NCBI GenBank assembly: GCA_025774935.1
Contig: JALGZK010000001.1
Span: 414,591 to 478,590 of the forward strand
Reading direction: 5' to 3'
DNA length: 64,000 bases
DNA from: a bacterium
GTDB lineage: Bacteria > Joyebacterota > Joyebacteria > Joyebacterales > Joyebacteraceae
Part shown: one piece after another, positions 25,801-34,603 of the stretch
Layout of the letters: each line of letters starts with the position of its first letter
Numbering within the stretch: the first letter of the stretch is position 1
Notes under the pieces: generated by a model
What the model saw: the letters and a program-made list of their open reading frames with translations, nothing else
The model's database searches: none
What the model was told of the DNA's origin: nothing
Program-made: the position numbers and the translations under genes

Positions 25801-28800
25801 GACGGTGACGAGGTCCTCGTCCACCTGACCGACCCGCTGGACACGGACTCCGACGACGACGGACTCACGGACGGGGACGAGGTCAACATCTACGGGACCG
25901 ATCCGCTCGACGACGACTCAGACGACGACACGCTCACCGACGGCGACGAGATCAACATCCACGGGACCGACCCGCTCCTCGCCGACACCGACGGGGACGG
26001 GCTGGAGGACGGCACCGAGATCTCCGTCACGAGCACCGACCCGCTCGACGACGATTCCGACGACGACGGGCTCATGGACGGCACCGAGGACGCGAACGCA
26101 GACGGCGTCCTCGATCCCGGCGAGACCGACCCGCTCGACGTCGACACGGACGACGACCTCCTCCTCGACGGGCTGGAGGCAGGCCTCACAGAACCCGAAG
26201 GGGACGACACGGATCTCGGGGTCTTCGTCGCCGACGCGGATCCCCTGAGCACCACCGATCCGGCCGACGACGACACGGACGACGACGGCCTCCTGGACGG
26301 TACCGAGGACGCCGACGCGAACGGCGCGGTCGACGCAGGCGAGACAACGCCGGCGGCCGCCGACTCGGACGGCGATGGCGTCCAGGACGGGACGGAGGGC
26401 GGCCTGACCGCGGCTGAGGGCAACGACACCGACCCAGGCGTCTTCATCCCCGACGCGGACCCCGGGACGACGGCCGACCCGCTCGATGACGATTCCGACG
26501 ACGACGGCCTCCTGGACGGTACCGAGGACACCGACGCGAACGGCGCGGTCGGCTTCGGCGAGAGCGACCCGCTCGACGACGACACCGACGACGACGGCCT
26601 CCTTGACGGAACGGAGGACGCCGACGGCAACGGGGCCATCGGGGAGGGCGAGACTGACCCGCTCGCGTTCGACACCGATCTCGACGGGCTGTCGGACGGC
26701 CTCGAGTCGGGCCTCGTGGCGCCGGAGGGTGTGGGGACCGACCTCGGCGTGTTCGTCTCCGACACCGATCCCGCGACCACGACCGACCCGGCCGATGATG
26801 ACACCGACGACGACGGGCTCCTCGACGGGACGGAGGACGTCGACCTGGACGGTGCGGTCGATCCCGACGAGACCGATCCGAACGTCGCGGACACCGACGG
26901 GGACGGCCTCTCAGACGGCGACGAGGTGCTCGTCCATCTGACGGACCCGCTCGACCCCGACTCCGACGACGACGGGCTCACGGACGGTGACGAGGTCAAC
27001 CTCTACGGGTCCGACCCGCTCGACACCGACACCGACGACGACGGCCTCCCGGACTACGACGAGGTCATGGTCTACGGTACGAACCCGGCTAGCTCCGACA
27101 CCGACGGCGACGGGCTCTCCGACCCCGACGAGATCTTCGTCTATGGGACCGATCCGGTTCTCGCCGACACCGACGGCGACGGGCTCTCCGACGGTGAGGA
27201 GATTTTCGTGACGCTGACCGACCCGTTAGACGACGACGTCGACGACGACGGGCTCATGGACGGCTCCGAAGACGTCAACGCGAACGGCGTCGTTGACGAG
27301 GGCGAGTCGGACCCCAACAACATCGAGAGCGACGGGGACGGCATCCTCGACGGCGTCGAGGCGGGGCTCGCGGAGCCCGAGGGAGACGACACCGACCTCG
27401 GGGTCTTCGTGGCCGACGCCGATCCGTCGACATCGACCGACCCCGCCGACACCGACTCCGACGACGACGGCTACCTGGACAACACCGAGGACCCCGACCT
27501 CAACGGCGCCGCGGAGCCCGGCCAGCTCGACGCCTCCACCGCCGACACCGACGGTGACAACATGCAGGACGGTACGGAGAACGGGCTGACGGAGCCCGAG
27601 GGACCCGACACAGACCTTGGCGTCTTCATCCCCGACGCGGACACGGGGACGACGACGGATCCGTTCGATCCCGACACCGACGACGACGGCCTCATGGACG
27701 GCGTCGAGGACGCCGACACGAACGGCGCGTACGAGGCGGGGGAGACCGATCCGCTCGACGACGACACCGACGACGACGGACTCATGGACGGGACTGAGGA
27801 CGCGGACGGGGACGGGGTCGTGGACGAAGGCGAGCCCGATCCGCGCGTCATCGACAGCGACGAGGACCTTCTCCTCGACGGACTCGAGGCGGGTCTCGCC
27901 GAGCCTGAGGGCATTGGCACCGACCTCGGGGTGTTCATCGCCGACGCCGACACCACGTCGACGACCGACCCGGCCGACGACGACACCGACGACGACGGCT
28001 ATCTCGACAGCACGGAGGACGCCGACATCGACGGCGCCGTCGACGAGGGCGAGCTCGATCCGGCGAACGCCGACACCGACGGCGACGGGCTACAGGACGG
28101 CACCGAGAACGGGCTCACCGAACCGGAGGGGAACGACACCGATCCGGTGGCGTTCCTGCCCGACCTGCACCCCGCGTCGACGACCGACCCGTTCGATGAC
28201 GACACCGACGACGACGGACTCATGGACGGGAGCGAGGACGGCGACCACGACGGGCTCGTCGACCCGCACGAGGCGGACCCGAACAACATCGAGACGGACG
28301 GTGACCTCCTCCTCGACGGACTGGAGGCGGGACTCGCCGAGCCCGAAGGCGACGACACCGATCTCGGTGTGTTCATCGCGGACGCCGATCCCCTGACGTC
28401 GACCGACCCGGCCGACGCCGACACGGACGACGACGGGCTCGATGACGGCACGGAGGACGCCAACCTCGACGGCGCTGTCGACCCGGACGAGACCGACCCG
28501 AACGACCCGGACACCGACGGCGACGGGTACAGCGACGGCGAGGAGGTCGCCGCGGGCGCGGACCCGCTCGACCCGAACCACCACCCGGGCAACATGAACG
28601 ACCCCTACATCTCGTCGGTCCTGGACGTCGGGAACGACCAGGGGCGCCGGGTCCGCGTGGGCTGGGGTCCGTCTCCGCTCGACGTGGTGGGCTCTCCGGA
28701 ACCGATCCTCGAATACAGCCTCTACCGCCGCATCGACTTCGCGCGACAGGAGAGTGGAGGGGAGCCCCTCGACGCCGTCCGCCACTCGCGGCTCTCCGGG

Positions 28801-29574
28801 GACTGGGACTTCGTGCGGAGCATTCCGGCGACCGGCGAGGAGTCGTACTTCGCGCTGTCGCCTACACTCTGTGACTCGACCGAGGCCAACGGCATCTGCT
28901 GGTCGGTCTTCTTCGTGAGGGCGCACACCGCGGTGCCGGTCGTCTTCTACGACAGCGAACCGGACAGCGGCTACTCGGTCGACAACCTCGCGCCCCAGGC
29001 GCCGGGGAACCTCATGGCGGACGGGGACGAGACGCAGGTACTGCTCACGTGGGACCCGAACGAAGAGGACGACTTCGACTACTACGCCGTCTACCGGGGC
29101 GACACCGAGGGCTTCGAGATCGGCGACCCCATCGGGTACACGACGACGGAGACCTTCGAGGACAACGACCCGCCCGCGACGTCGGAGTGGTGGTACAGAG
29201 TGACCGCGACGGACTTCGCGGGGAACGAGAGCCTGCCGTCCGACTCCGCGGGCGTCACCGGCACGGGCATCGAGGGCGACTTCCCGACGACGTTCTTCCT
29301 CGGCCCGCCGGTCCCGAACCCGTTCCGGGGCACGACGACCATCGAGCTCGGGATTCCACTGAGCGCAGGGTCGGCACGCGCCACCGTCCGCATCTACGAC
29401 GCGTCCGGCCGGCTCGTCCGAACGCTCACGGACGGACGGCACAGGGCCGGATTCCACCACCTGAGCTGGGACGGGGCGGATTCGGGCGGGCGGAAGGTCG
29501 CCAGCGGTGTCTACTACGTTCGCCTGGAGGCGGGCGACGTCGTGGAGAGGCGAAAAGCGGTTCTTCTGAAGTAG
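22816..29574 (+). CDS. Giant secreted calcium-binding protein with thrombospondin type 3-like repeats
   Basis: 2252 residues from the GTG at 22816; GGAGGT lies just before it and inside the alternative start at 22795. A signal peptide (LLYLMAVLLLLLAATAAAQ) is followed by about 1900 residues of Asp-rich repeats of the form DxDxDDDGLxDGxE, the thrombospondin type 3/EF-loop pattern that binds calcium. Longer modules (DPGETDPLLFDTDTDLL, GTDLGVFVADTDPLTTTD) recur between them. The last ~320 residues hold a non-repeat domain, a fibronectin type III domain (APQAPGNLMADGDETQVLL) and a FlgD-like domain (VPNPFRGTTTI, YDASGRLV, ASGVYYVR, VLLK). The expected result is a long, very acidic rod outside the cell, stiffened by calcium. 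A strong hairpin follows. Confidence 0.92.
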   Translation: MKRLLYLMAVLLLLLAATAAAQTRVDTDGDGLEDDIEISLGTDPNDDDTDDDGLMDGTEDENHNGVVNPQETSPLLFDSDTDGLSDGLELGLTAPEGNDTDLGLFVADTDPLSTTDPLDADSDDDGLTDGEEDANGNGAADPGEGDPNDGDTDDDGLTDYEELITYGTDPSDSDTDDDGLSDYDEIIVHGTNPLDDDSDDDGLLDGEEVLTHLTDPWDADSDDDGLEDGVEVLTALTDPLDDDSDDDGLLDGTEDANGDGIVDPGETEPLLFDSDTDLLSDGLESGLVAPQGTDTNLGVFVADTDPLTTTDPVDADSDDDGLTDGEEDADLDGAVDATETDPNLADTDSDGLSDGDEVLTYLTDPLDADSDDDGLTDGDEVNVYGTEPLDDDSDDDLLLDGEEVLTHLTDPLDADSDDDGLSDGVEVLTALTNPLDDDTDDDGLMDGTEDANGNGVVDPGETDPLLFDTDSDLLSDGLESGLEVPEGTGTDLGVFVADTDPLTTTDPLDDDSDDDTLTDGAEDADQDGAVDPTETDPNLADTDGDGLSDGDELLIHGTDPLDPDTDEDGLSDGDEVLVHLTDPLDPDSDDDGLNDGDEILTHLTDPWDADSDDDGLEDGVEVLTALTDPLDDDTDDDGLLDGIEDVNGDGIVDPGETEPLLFDSDTDLLSDGLESGLEAPQGSGTDLGVFVADTDPLTTTDPTDADSDDDGLSDGAEDADLDGAIDEGETDPNDADSDDDGLSDGVEVLTALTDPLDDDTDDDGLMDGTEDANGDGVVDPGETDPLLFDTDTDLLSDGLESGLEAPEGTGTDLGVFVADTDPLTTTDPTDADSDDDGLADGAEDADLDGAIDEGETDPNDADSDDDGLSDGIEVLTALTDPLDDDTDDDGLMDGTEDANGDGIVDPGETNPLLFDTDWDLLSDGLESGLEAPEGTGTDLGIFVADTDPLTTTDPTDADSDDDVLTDGAEDADLDGAVDATETDPNVADTDGDGLSDGDEVLVHLTDPLDTDSDDDGLTDGDEVNIYGTDPLDDDSDDDTLTDGDEINIHGTDPLLADTDGDGLEDGTEISVTSTDPLDDDSDDDGLMDGTEDANADGVLDPGETDPLDVDTDDDLLLDGLEAGLTEPEGDDTDLGVFVADADPLSTTDPADDDTDDDGLLDGTEDADANGAVDAGETTPAAADSDGDGVQDGTEGGLTAAEGNDTDPGVFIPDADPGTTADPLDDDSDDDGLLDGTEDTDANGAVGFGESDPLDDDTDDDGLLDGTEDADGNGAIGEGETDPLAFDTDLDGLSDGLESGLVAPEGVGTDLGVFVSDTDPATTTDPADDDTDDDGLLDGTEDVDLDGAVDPDETDPNVADTDGDGLSDGDEVLVHLTDPLDPDSDDDGLTDGDEVNLYGSDPLDTDTDDDGLPDYDEVMVYGTNPASSDTDGDGLSDPDEIFVYGTDPVLADTDGDGLSDGEEIFVTLTDPLDDDVDDDGLMDGSEDVNANGVVDEGESDPNNIESDGDGILDGVEAGLAEPEGDDTDLGVFVADADPSTSTDPADTDSDDDGYLDNTEDPDLNGAAEPGQLDASTADTDGDNMQDGTENGLTEPEGPDTDLGVFIPDADTGTTTDPFDPDTDDDGLMDGVEDADTNGAYEAGETDPLDDDTDDDGLMDGTEDADGDGVVDEGEPDPRVIDSDEDLLLDGLEAGLAEPEGIGTDLGVFIADADTTSTTDPADDDTDDDGYLDSTEDADIDGAVDEGELDPANADTDGDGLQDGTENGLTEPEGNDTDPVAFLPDLHPASTTDPFDDDTDDDGLMDGSEDGDHDGLVDPHEADPNNIETDGDLLLDGLEAGLAEPEGDDTDLGVFIADADPLTSTDPADADTDDDGLDDGTEDANLDGAVDPDETDPNDPDTDGDGYSDGEEVAAGADPLDPNHHPGNMNDPYISSVLDVGNDQGRRVRVGWGPSPLDVVGSPEPILEYSLYRRIDFARQESGGEPLDAVRHSRLSGDWDFVRSIPATGEESYFALSPTLCDSTEANGICWSVFFVRAHTAVPVVFYDSEPDSGYSVDNLAPQAPGNLMADGDETQVLLTWDPNEEDDFDYYAVYRGDTEGFEIGDPIGYTTTETFEDNDPPATSEWWYRVTATDFAGNESLPSDSAGVTGTGIEGDFPTTFFLGPPVPNPFRGTTTIELGIPLSAGSARATVRIYDASGRLVRTLTDGRHRAGFHHLSWDGADSGGRKVASGVYYVRLEAGDVVERRKAVLLK
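22890..28575 (+). repeat. Tandem Asp-rich calcium-loop repeats
   Basis: Several dozen copies of a roughly 13-20 residue unit built on D-S/T-DDDGL-xDG-x-E, with linkers such as EVLTxLTDPLD. Codon choice is dominated by GAC/GAT, which also generates long Ser/Pro-rich shadow ORFs on the minus strand. Confidence 0.9.
24706..25840 (+). repeat. Higher-order 378-bp repeat inside the calcium-binding gene
   Basis: Matching positions recur exactly 378 bases (126 codons) apart: DSDDDG(L/V) blocks start at 24931, 25309 and 25687, and the codon after DDD in DDDTDDDG falls at 24715, 25093 and 25471. The copies are nearly identical in protein and very similar in DNA, so this looks like recent segmental duplication. 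Confidence 0.85.
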
Positions 29575-29596
29575 GACAGCCCACAGAAGCACGCTG

Positions 29597-29626
29597 GCGC
29601 CCGGGGTTCGCGAGAGCCCCGGGCGC
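29597..29626 (+). terminator. Hairpin terminator after the calcium-binding gene
   Basis: A perfect ten-base stem, GCGCCCGGGG (29597-29606) with CCCCGGGCGC (29617-29626), 23 bases after the stop. Confidence 0.55.
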
Positions 29627-29892
29627 TCGCCATTCGGGCCAACCGAAACAGCATCCAACTTCCCGGGGCCTCCACGTGTCATATGGGGAGAAGGCACCCG
29701 CCCCCTCTCGCAGTGCCGACCGTCGCGTCATACGACCGCGCCGATTCGGTCCCCACCCTGGCAGTGCCCACCATAGAGCGTACGTGAGTCTTCTCTGTAG
29801 TAGATCCAAAGGAGTCGGGAGGGGGAGGGGTTCCTTCCACCACAGGTCCGGGCGCGGCGAGGCCGACGCCCTTTGACGTCGGAGGTGAGGCT
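29627..29892 (+). other. Intergenic region with no recognised gene
   Basis: The 318-base gap 29575-29892 holds the terminator hairpin, then unstructured sequence. I see no convincing promoter or small ORF. A strong GGAGGTGA ribosome site sits at 29881-29888, four bases before the next ATG. Confidence 0.4.
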
Positions 29893-32800
29893 ATGCCGAG
29901 CGCGGCGGCGGTTCACTCTGGGGTCCCGGCGGGGGACATCGACCGGTCCAGGAGCGTGCGATTCGTCGCGCTCGCGGCCGGTCTTCTCTTTGCGTTCGCG
30001 ACGCTGTGTCCGGGGCAGCTCGCGCGCGGTCCGGCGGCAGGCATCGACGGGGACGGTGCACTCGGGAACATCAGGATCCCGTTCGTGGCGAACGCCGGAC
30101 AGACGGACGAGCGCGTCGCGTTCACGGCGAGAGTCTCCGGCGGAACGGCGTTCGTCACGCGCGAGGGCACGATCGTCTACGCGCTTCGCGCGGACGGGCC
30201 ATCGGGCCCCATCAGGACCGTCGCCGTCGAGGAGTCGATCCTCGGGCTCAGGGAGTCGCCCGAGGGACTCGGCACGGCCGTGACCCGCATCAGCTCCATG
30301 AAGGGGAGCGACAGCCGGGCGTGGTGGTGCGACATCCCCGCGTTCGACGCGGTCGACCTCGGCGAGCTCGAGAGCGGCACGCTGGTCGAGCTCCGCACAC
30401 GAGCGGGAAGCGTCGAGAAGGTCTTCACCGTCCCACCGGGCACCGACCCGGGGGGCATCCGTGTCCGGTTCGAGGGCGCAAGCGCCCTCGAGGTCGGGGA
30501 GGCCGGAGAGTTGGTCGTCACGACACCCCTCGGGGACATCGTCTTCTCGCCGCCGGTCGCCTTCCAGAGACGCGCGGGGAAGGTCGAACCGGTCGACGTG
30601 GCATACGAGATCCTCGGCACGTCGTACGGGTTCACCCTCGGCCGATACGACGGTGCGCTTCCGCTCGTCATCGATCCGCTCCTAGCGTCGACGTTCCTCG
30701 GCGGCTCAGGGGAGGACGGCGGGTACTGCGGGAACGCCCTCGCGCTCGGCACGGACGGGAGCGTCTACGTCGCGGGCTACACCGCCTCGGACGATTTCCC
30801 GTCGTCCACGGGCATCCTCTATCAGGGTGGCGACTCGGATGTCTTCGTCGCGAGGTTCGACCGCGCGCTTACGACGCTCCTCGCCGCCACCTACGTCGGC
30901 GGAGCGAACCTCGAGCAAGCGAGCGCGATCGCCGTCGGGAACGACGGCGTGTACGTCACGGGGAGCACCATGTCGCCCCTCTTCCCGACGACCGGAGGCG
31001 CGTACGACGGGTCGTACGGCGGCAGCACGCCGGGCCCGTACGACGCTCCGGGCGACGCGTTCGTGACGAAGCTCACGTCTGACCTCTCCACGATCGTCTC
31101 TTCGACCTTCTACGGCGGCTCCGCGTGCGACTACGCGCGGGGCGTCTTCGTCGACGGGGGCGACGTGTACCTCACCGGATTCACCGCGTCCGGCGGACTC
31201 GCCACCTCCGGCGCCTTCGACGAGACCCACAACCCCGGCGGACAATGGGGAGGCATCGACTCGTATGTCGCCAGGTTCAGCGGAGACCTCTCGACCCTCC
31301 TCGCAGCGACGTACCTCGGCGGGAGCATGATGGACTACGTCGAGGATGCGACGATGACCTCGGCCGGGTTCTACGTGACGGGGTGGACGGCGTCCGACAA
31401 CTACCCGTGGACCCCGACCGCCTACGACACGACGTTCGCCGGCGGCGTCTACGACGCCTTCGTGACGGGGCTCGACCGCTCGCTCGGCACGCTCCTCGGC
31501 TCGACCTATCTGGGCGGCACGGAGTGGGACTTCGGGTACGGCATGACCTCCGACGCCGTCGGGAACGTCTACGTGACGGGCCACTTCGCGGAGAGCGGAG
31601 CCGAGACCACGTTCCCGACGACGCCCGGCGCCTTCCAGACCGAGTACAACGGCACCGGCGGACCGAACGTCGGCGACGACGCGTTCGTCTCGAAGTTCGA
31701 TCCCGCGCTCGAGACGCTCGTGGCATCGACCATCCTCGGCGGGACCGGGTGGGAGTACGGGAACGGCCTCGACTGGCACCCGAGCGGCCACGTCTATGCG
31801 ACGGGCACGACGTCCTCGGAGGACTTCCCGTGCCACGCTGGCGCCCATCAGGAGGAGTACGGCGGAAACGAGACGACGGTCCACTTCGGAGACGGGTTCG
31901 TGACGAAGCTCTCGGATGATCTCACGGCCGTCCCGGCGGCGACCTACCTGGGCGGAAGCTCCGACGACTTCCCCGAGTCGATCGCGGCCGATCCGGACGG
32001 CAACGTCTACGTCTCGGGCACGACCTGGTCCGAGGAGTTCGTGGTGACGTACGGCGCGTATGACGAGGACCACGCTGGGGGAGGCGAGAACGACGTGTTC
32101 GTGTCGGTGCTGAGCCCCGACCTCGGAACGCTCTCCTTCACAGCTGAACCGTCCACGGGCGTCGCGCCGTTCGACGTCACGCTCACGGGCGTATCGTCGG
32201 CGGTGCCGCCACCGACCGTGTGGCAGTGGGACTTCGGAGCTGACGGATCGATCGACGCCACGGGACAGGTCGTCGTGTGGACCTGCGCCGTGCCCGGACT
32301 CCAGACCGTGCGGCTCGTGACACCCGACGGCGACTTCGACCCGTCGGTCACGGTCGCGGACTGCATCCAGGCGTTCGACACGAGCAGCGCGCTCAGGTTC
32401 GACGGTGACGAGACGCAGGTCGTCTGCGCGGCGGCGCCGGATCTGAACCTCACCTCCGAGCTCACGCTCGAGGCCTGGATCAGACCCGATTCCTGGGGAG
32501 GGTTCCCCATCGGAACGTGGGGACTCGGCCAGGTCGTAGGCAAGGAGAACTTCAAGCTCTTCCTCGTCGGAGTCCACCCGATGAACGGGGAGAACACGCT
32601 CTGTCTCAGGCTCGAGCACGAGGACGGGACGTCCAGCGTCACCTGCGCGCCCGACTCCGCGCTCGTCCTCGGCGAGTGGCAGCACGTCGCCGCCGCCTAC
32701 GACGCCGCCACGAGCACGGCACGCCTCTGGATCAACGGCGCCGAGCAGGCCGTCACGCACCCGACGGCGCCCTCGGGGCCCGTCGCCGACCACGCGGCGG

Positions 32801-33364
32801 TCGATCTCAGGATCGGGAACTCGGAGGTGCTCTCCTGGTCGTTCGAGGGAGACATCGACGAGGTGCGCGTGTGGGGGAGGGCGCTCGAGACCTCCGAGAT
32901 CGAGGCCGGACTCGACTCGCCGCTCTCGGGTGACGAGCCGGGGCTCACGGCCTACTGGCGGATGGACGAGGGGAACGGCGGCGTGATCCTGGACCGCACG
33001 AACAGCGGCCACGCGGGCACGCTCGAGGGACCCTCGTGGGTCCAGGGCGTCGTTCTCATCGAGACGTCGGTGCCGGAGGACCCGGGCGCCGCGGAGGTCG
33101 CCGGCCTCAGTCGGCTCGGCAGCTACCCGAACCCCTTCAACCCGCGGACCACGATCGCGTTCGAGCTGCCCAGCGCAGGGACGGCCGTGATCGCCGTCTA
33201 CGATGCCTCCGGCCGGCGAATCCGCACCCTCATCGATGGAAGACTGGATGCCGGGCGCCACACGGTGCTCTGGGACGGTACCGACGACCGCGGCCGGAAT
33301 CTACTTCTGCAGGCTCGAGTCGACCGACTCGACAAACACCCTGAAACTCGCGCTTGTCAAGTAA
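29893..33364 (+). pseudogene. Secreted SBBP beta-propeller/PKD/LamG protein, frameshifted in its C-terminal domain
   Basis: The ATG follows GGAGGTGA by four bases. After a signal segment comes the N-terminal domain usual in SBBP proteins (FVANAGQTDERVAFTAR ... PLVIDPLLASTFLGGSGED). About eight SBBP repeats follow (xYVAGYTASDDFP ... DVFVARFD, STYLGGTEWDFGYG), then a PKD domain (about 32140-32360), a LamG/concanavalin-like domain (about 32385-33050) and a FlgD-like domain (SYPNPFNPRTTIAFELP, YDASGRRI, LWDGTDDRGR). At about 33298 the frame is lost: the expected five residues before IYFCRLE are missing, equivalent to a 14-base deletion. The correct tail (IYFCRLESTDST ... LALVK) continues in another frame to TAA at 33362-33364. 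Without correction the frame runs to 33777 through the histone gene. Confidence 0.8.
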
Positions 33365-33447
33365 TCCGGGTCGGGCGACGGCGCCGGGACGTCGATTCCC
33401 GGACCCGGATGGGGTCCTCAAGCCCTTCAAGAAGGCAACTTCTTCTC

Positions 33448-33475
33448 TTGACATCCCTGCGCCGGGTTGTATGCT
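33448..33475 (+). promoter_or_regulatory. Strong sigma70 promoter of the histone gene
   Basis: Consensus TTGACA at 33448-33453, a 16-base spacer and TATGCT at 33470-33475. The leader to the ATG at 33584 is about 100 bases. Confidence 0.65.
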
Positions 33476-33583
33476 CCGGTCTAAATGCGGGAGCAGGGGG
33501 CCAGGGTGGGCTCCGCGCCGCGTTGAGAGGAAAGCAACAGGGGCCCCAGAGCCGGTCGAGAACCGGCAGCCAGGAGGGAAGTG

Positions 33584-33757
33584 ATGGCTGGCTACGTCGT
33601 GAAGTCGAAGGTCGGAGAACTCTCGAAGAAGCTCGGAATGCGCCTCAGCGGCAAGGCCATCGACGAGCTCGACGCTCTGGTCGAGGGCGCGCTCAAGACG
33701 GCAGCGAAGCGTGCCGAGGCCAACAAGCGGAAGACGATCGCGGCCCAGGACATCTAG
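33584..33757 (+). CDS. Bacterial histone-fold protein
   Basis: 57 residues, ATG to TAG, with AGGAGGG about six bases upstream and a near-consensus promoter. The sequence reads as one histone fold: a short basic first helix (VVKSKVGELSKKLGM), a loop and long second helix (RLSGKAIDELDALVEGALK, then TAAKRAEANK), and RKTIAAQDI at the end. The RKT(I/V)xxxD signature is the loop-and-clamp motif of archaeal histones, whose equivalent in HMfB is RKTIKAEDI; here R49, T51 and D56. The third helix is absent or very short, as in the Bdellovibrio Bd0055 type. The protein should dimerise and coat or bend DNA, giving a nucleoid role. It lies in a different frame inside the read-through of the frameshifted upstream gene. 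Confidence 0.88.
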   Translation: MAGYVVKSKVGELSKKLGMRLSGKAIDELDALVEGALKTAAKRAEANKRKTIAAQDI

Positions 33758-33836
33758 AAGTCGAGAGAAGCGAGTGACGCAGGCGGTATCGGGGCCCTGA
33801 GCCCCCGGACGCCGGTGCGTCTGTTACGTTCAGAGA

Positions 33837-33871
33837 CCGGCTCGCGCGGCACCAGCCGCGCCGGCCGGTTT
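33837..33871 (+). terminator. Hairpin terminator after the histone gene
   Basis: GCGCGGC (33844-33850) pairs with GCCGCGC (33855-33861) around the loop ACCA, extended by CCGGC/GCCGG arms with a small internal loop (33837-33868) and followed by TTT. Confidence 0.5.
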
Positions 33872-34089
33872 CTGCGTCTCTGGTTCCTGTAACACGGTCT
33901 CGCGGGCCTGAAGGAGCCATGAACCGGCTTCCGGCTGCAACGGGTGTCTGCGCGCCCTCGGGGTCCGGTTTATGCACCGATGTCTGAGTGATCGCTGAGC
34001 GCCGGCTCATGGCCCGCGGCGTCCGCGGTCGTCATGCAGACGCCCCATCGGGAACCCCGCCCGGCGGCGCCCCACAGGAGGTGGATCAC
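33872..34089 (+). other. Intergenic region with no recognised gene
   Basis: The 332-base gap between the histone gene and the next gene (33758-34089) holds the terminator above. A 22-codon ORF at 33919-33987, with GGAG upstream, has no recognisable features. A perfect GGAGGTG ribosome site lies at 34078-34084. Confidence 0.35.
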
Positions 34090-34350
34090 GTGAAGCAGAT
34101 GCTGGGGCTCCTCTTCATCGGAACGCTCGTGCTGTTGCTCTCGAGCTACGACAGTGTCATCGAGCCCTACTGGAAGAGCAGGGGCGCGGAGGCTCTGGAG
34201 CTCATCGAAGACGGGAAGTTCCGGGAGGCGATCGAAGTGCTGTTCGACGAGGAGCTTGACTCCCCCGAGCGGAGTTCGTCGAACGCGCACGCGGCGCCAC
34301 CTGCGGACAGTACCGCGACGAGCGGCGCGATCGGTCCCTCCGGCCGCTGA
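34090..34350 (+). CDS. Small single-pass membrane protein, paralogue of the N-terminal module at 10553
   Basis: 86 residues from the GTG at 34090, chosen because GGAGGTG ends six bases upstream. One transmembrane segment (LLFIGTLVLLLSSY) is followed by SVIEPYWKSRGAEALELIED and REAIEVLFDEE, then a Ser/Ala-rich tail. The first 55 residues align with the start of the protein at 10553 (shared LLF, PYW, LIED and REA). That protein has a further ~200-residue domain which is absent here. The function is unknown. Confidence 0.6.
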   Translation: MKQMLGLLFIGTLVLLLSSYDSVIEPYWKSRGAEALELIEDGKFREAIEVLFDEELDSPERSSSNAHAAPPADSTATSGAIGPSGR

Positions 34351-34548
34351 TCGACAACGAACGACCATCCCCCCGCCGGCTCTGGTAGCGCGCACGGAGT
34401 CACCGCTCGATTCCGTCATCGTTGCGTAAATCACTAAGGCCACAGACGGACGGTGAGCGACCGTTTCCGCTGAGCCATGTACGCCGCACGTCGCCCGCTT
34501 TTCTTCCGCTCCTGTCGATTCCCCGCTAGGCAGCACGCACTCCGGTGC

Positions 34549-34554
34549 TATCAT
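34549..34554 (+). promoter_or_regulatory. Candidate -10 element for the CBM-like gene
   Basis: TATCAT in the context GTGCTATCAT, the extended -10 shared across the window. The matching -35 (CTAGGC near 34526) is poor, as extended -10 promoters allow. Confidence 0.35.
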
Positions 34555-34603
34555 TGTGATGTGGTCGCAGTCTGGATCTGATGACGCACTCCGGAGGAGC
34601 GCT

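Noticed and set aside
23964-25889. Long Ser/Pro-rich ORFs on the minus strand opposite the calcium-repeat gene (also 25890-26999 and others)
   Set aside because: They are the antisense of GAC-rich repeats. Their sequence follows the repeat phase, they have no ribosome sites, and they overlap a gene with signal peptide and sorting domain.
22816-28575. Asp-rich tandem repeats as a CRISPR or satellite array
   Set aside because: The repeats stay in one reading frame, encode a consistent calcium-loop motif and lie between a signal peptide and a sorting domain.
30706-33261. Other very long minus-strand ORFs (30706-33261, 38454-41597, 50626-53172, 57175-59598)
   Set aside because: Each lies opposite a plus-strand gene with recognised domains, and their Arg/Asp/Val-rich composition is typical of antisense frames in G+C-rich DNA.
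33365-33777. C-terminal extension of the SBBP protein through to 33777
   Set aside because: The extension is Arg/Gly-rich junk in the wrong frame. The natural tail ends at 33364 and the histone gene occupies the rest in another frame.
33919-33987. 22-codon ORF with GGAG upstream after the histone gene
   Set aside because: It has no recognisable features or conservation information and is too short to support from sequence alone.
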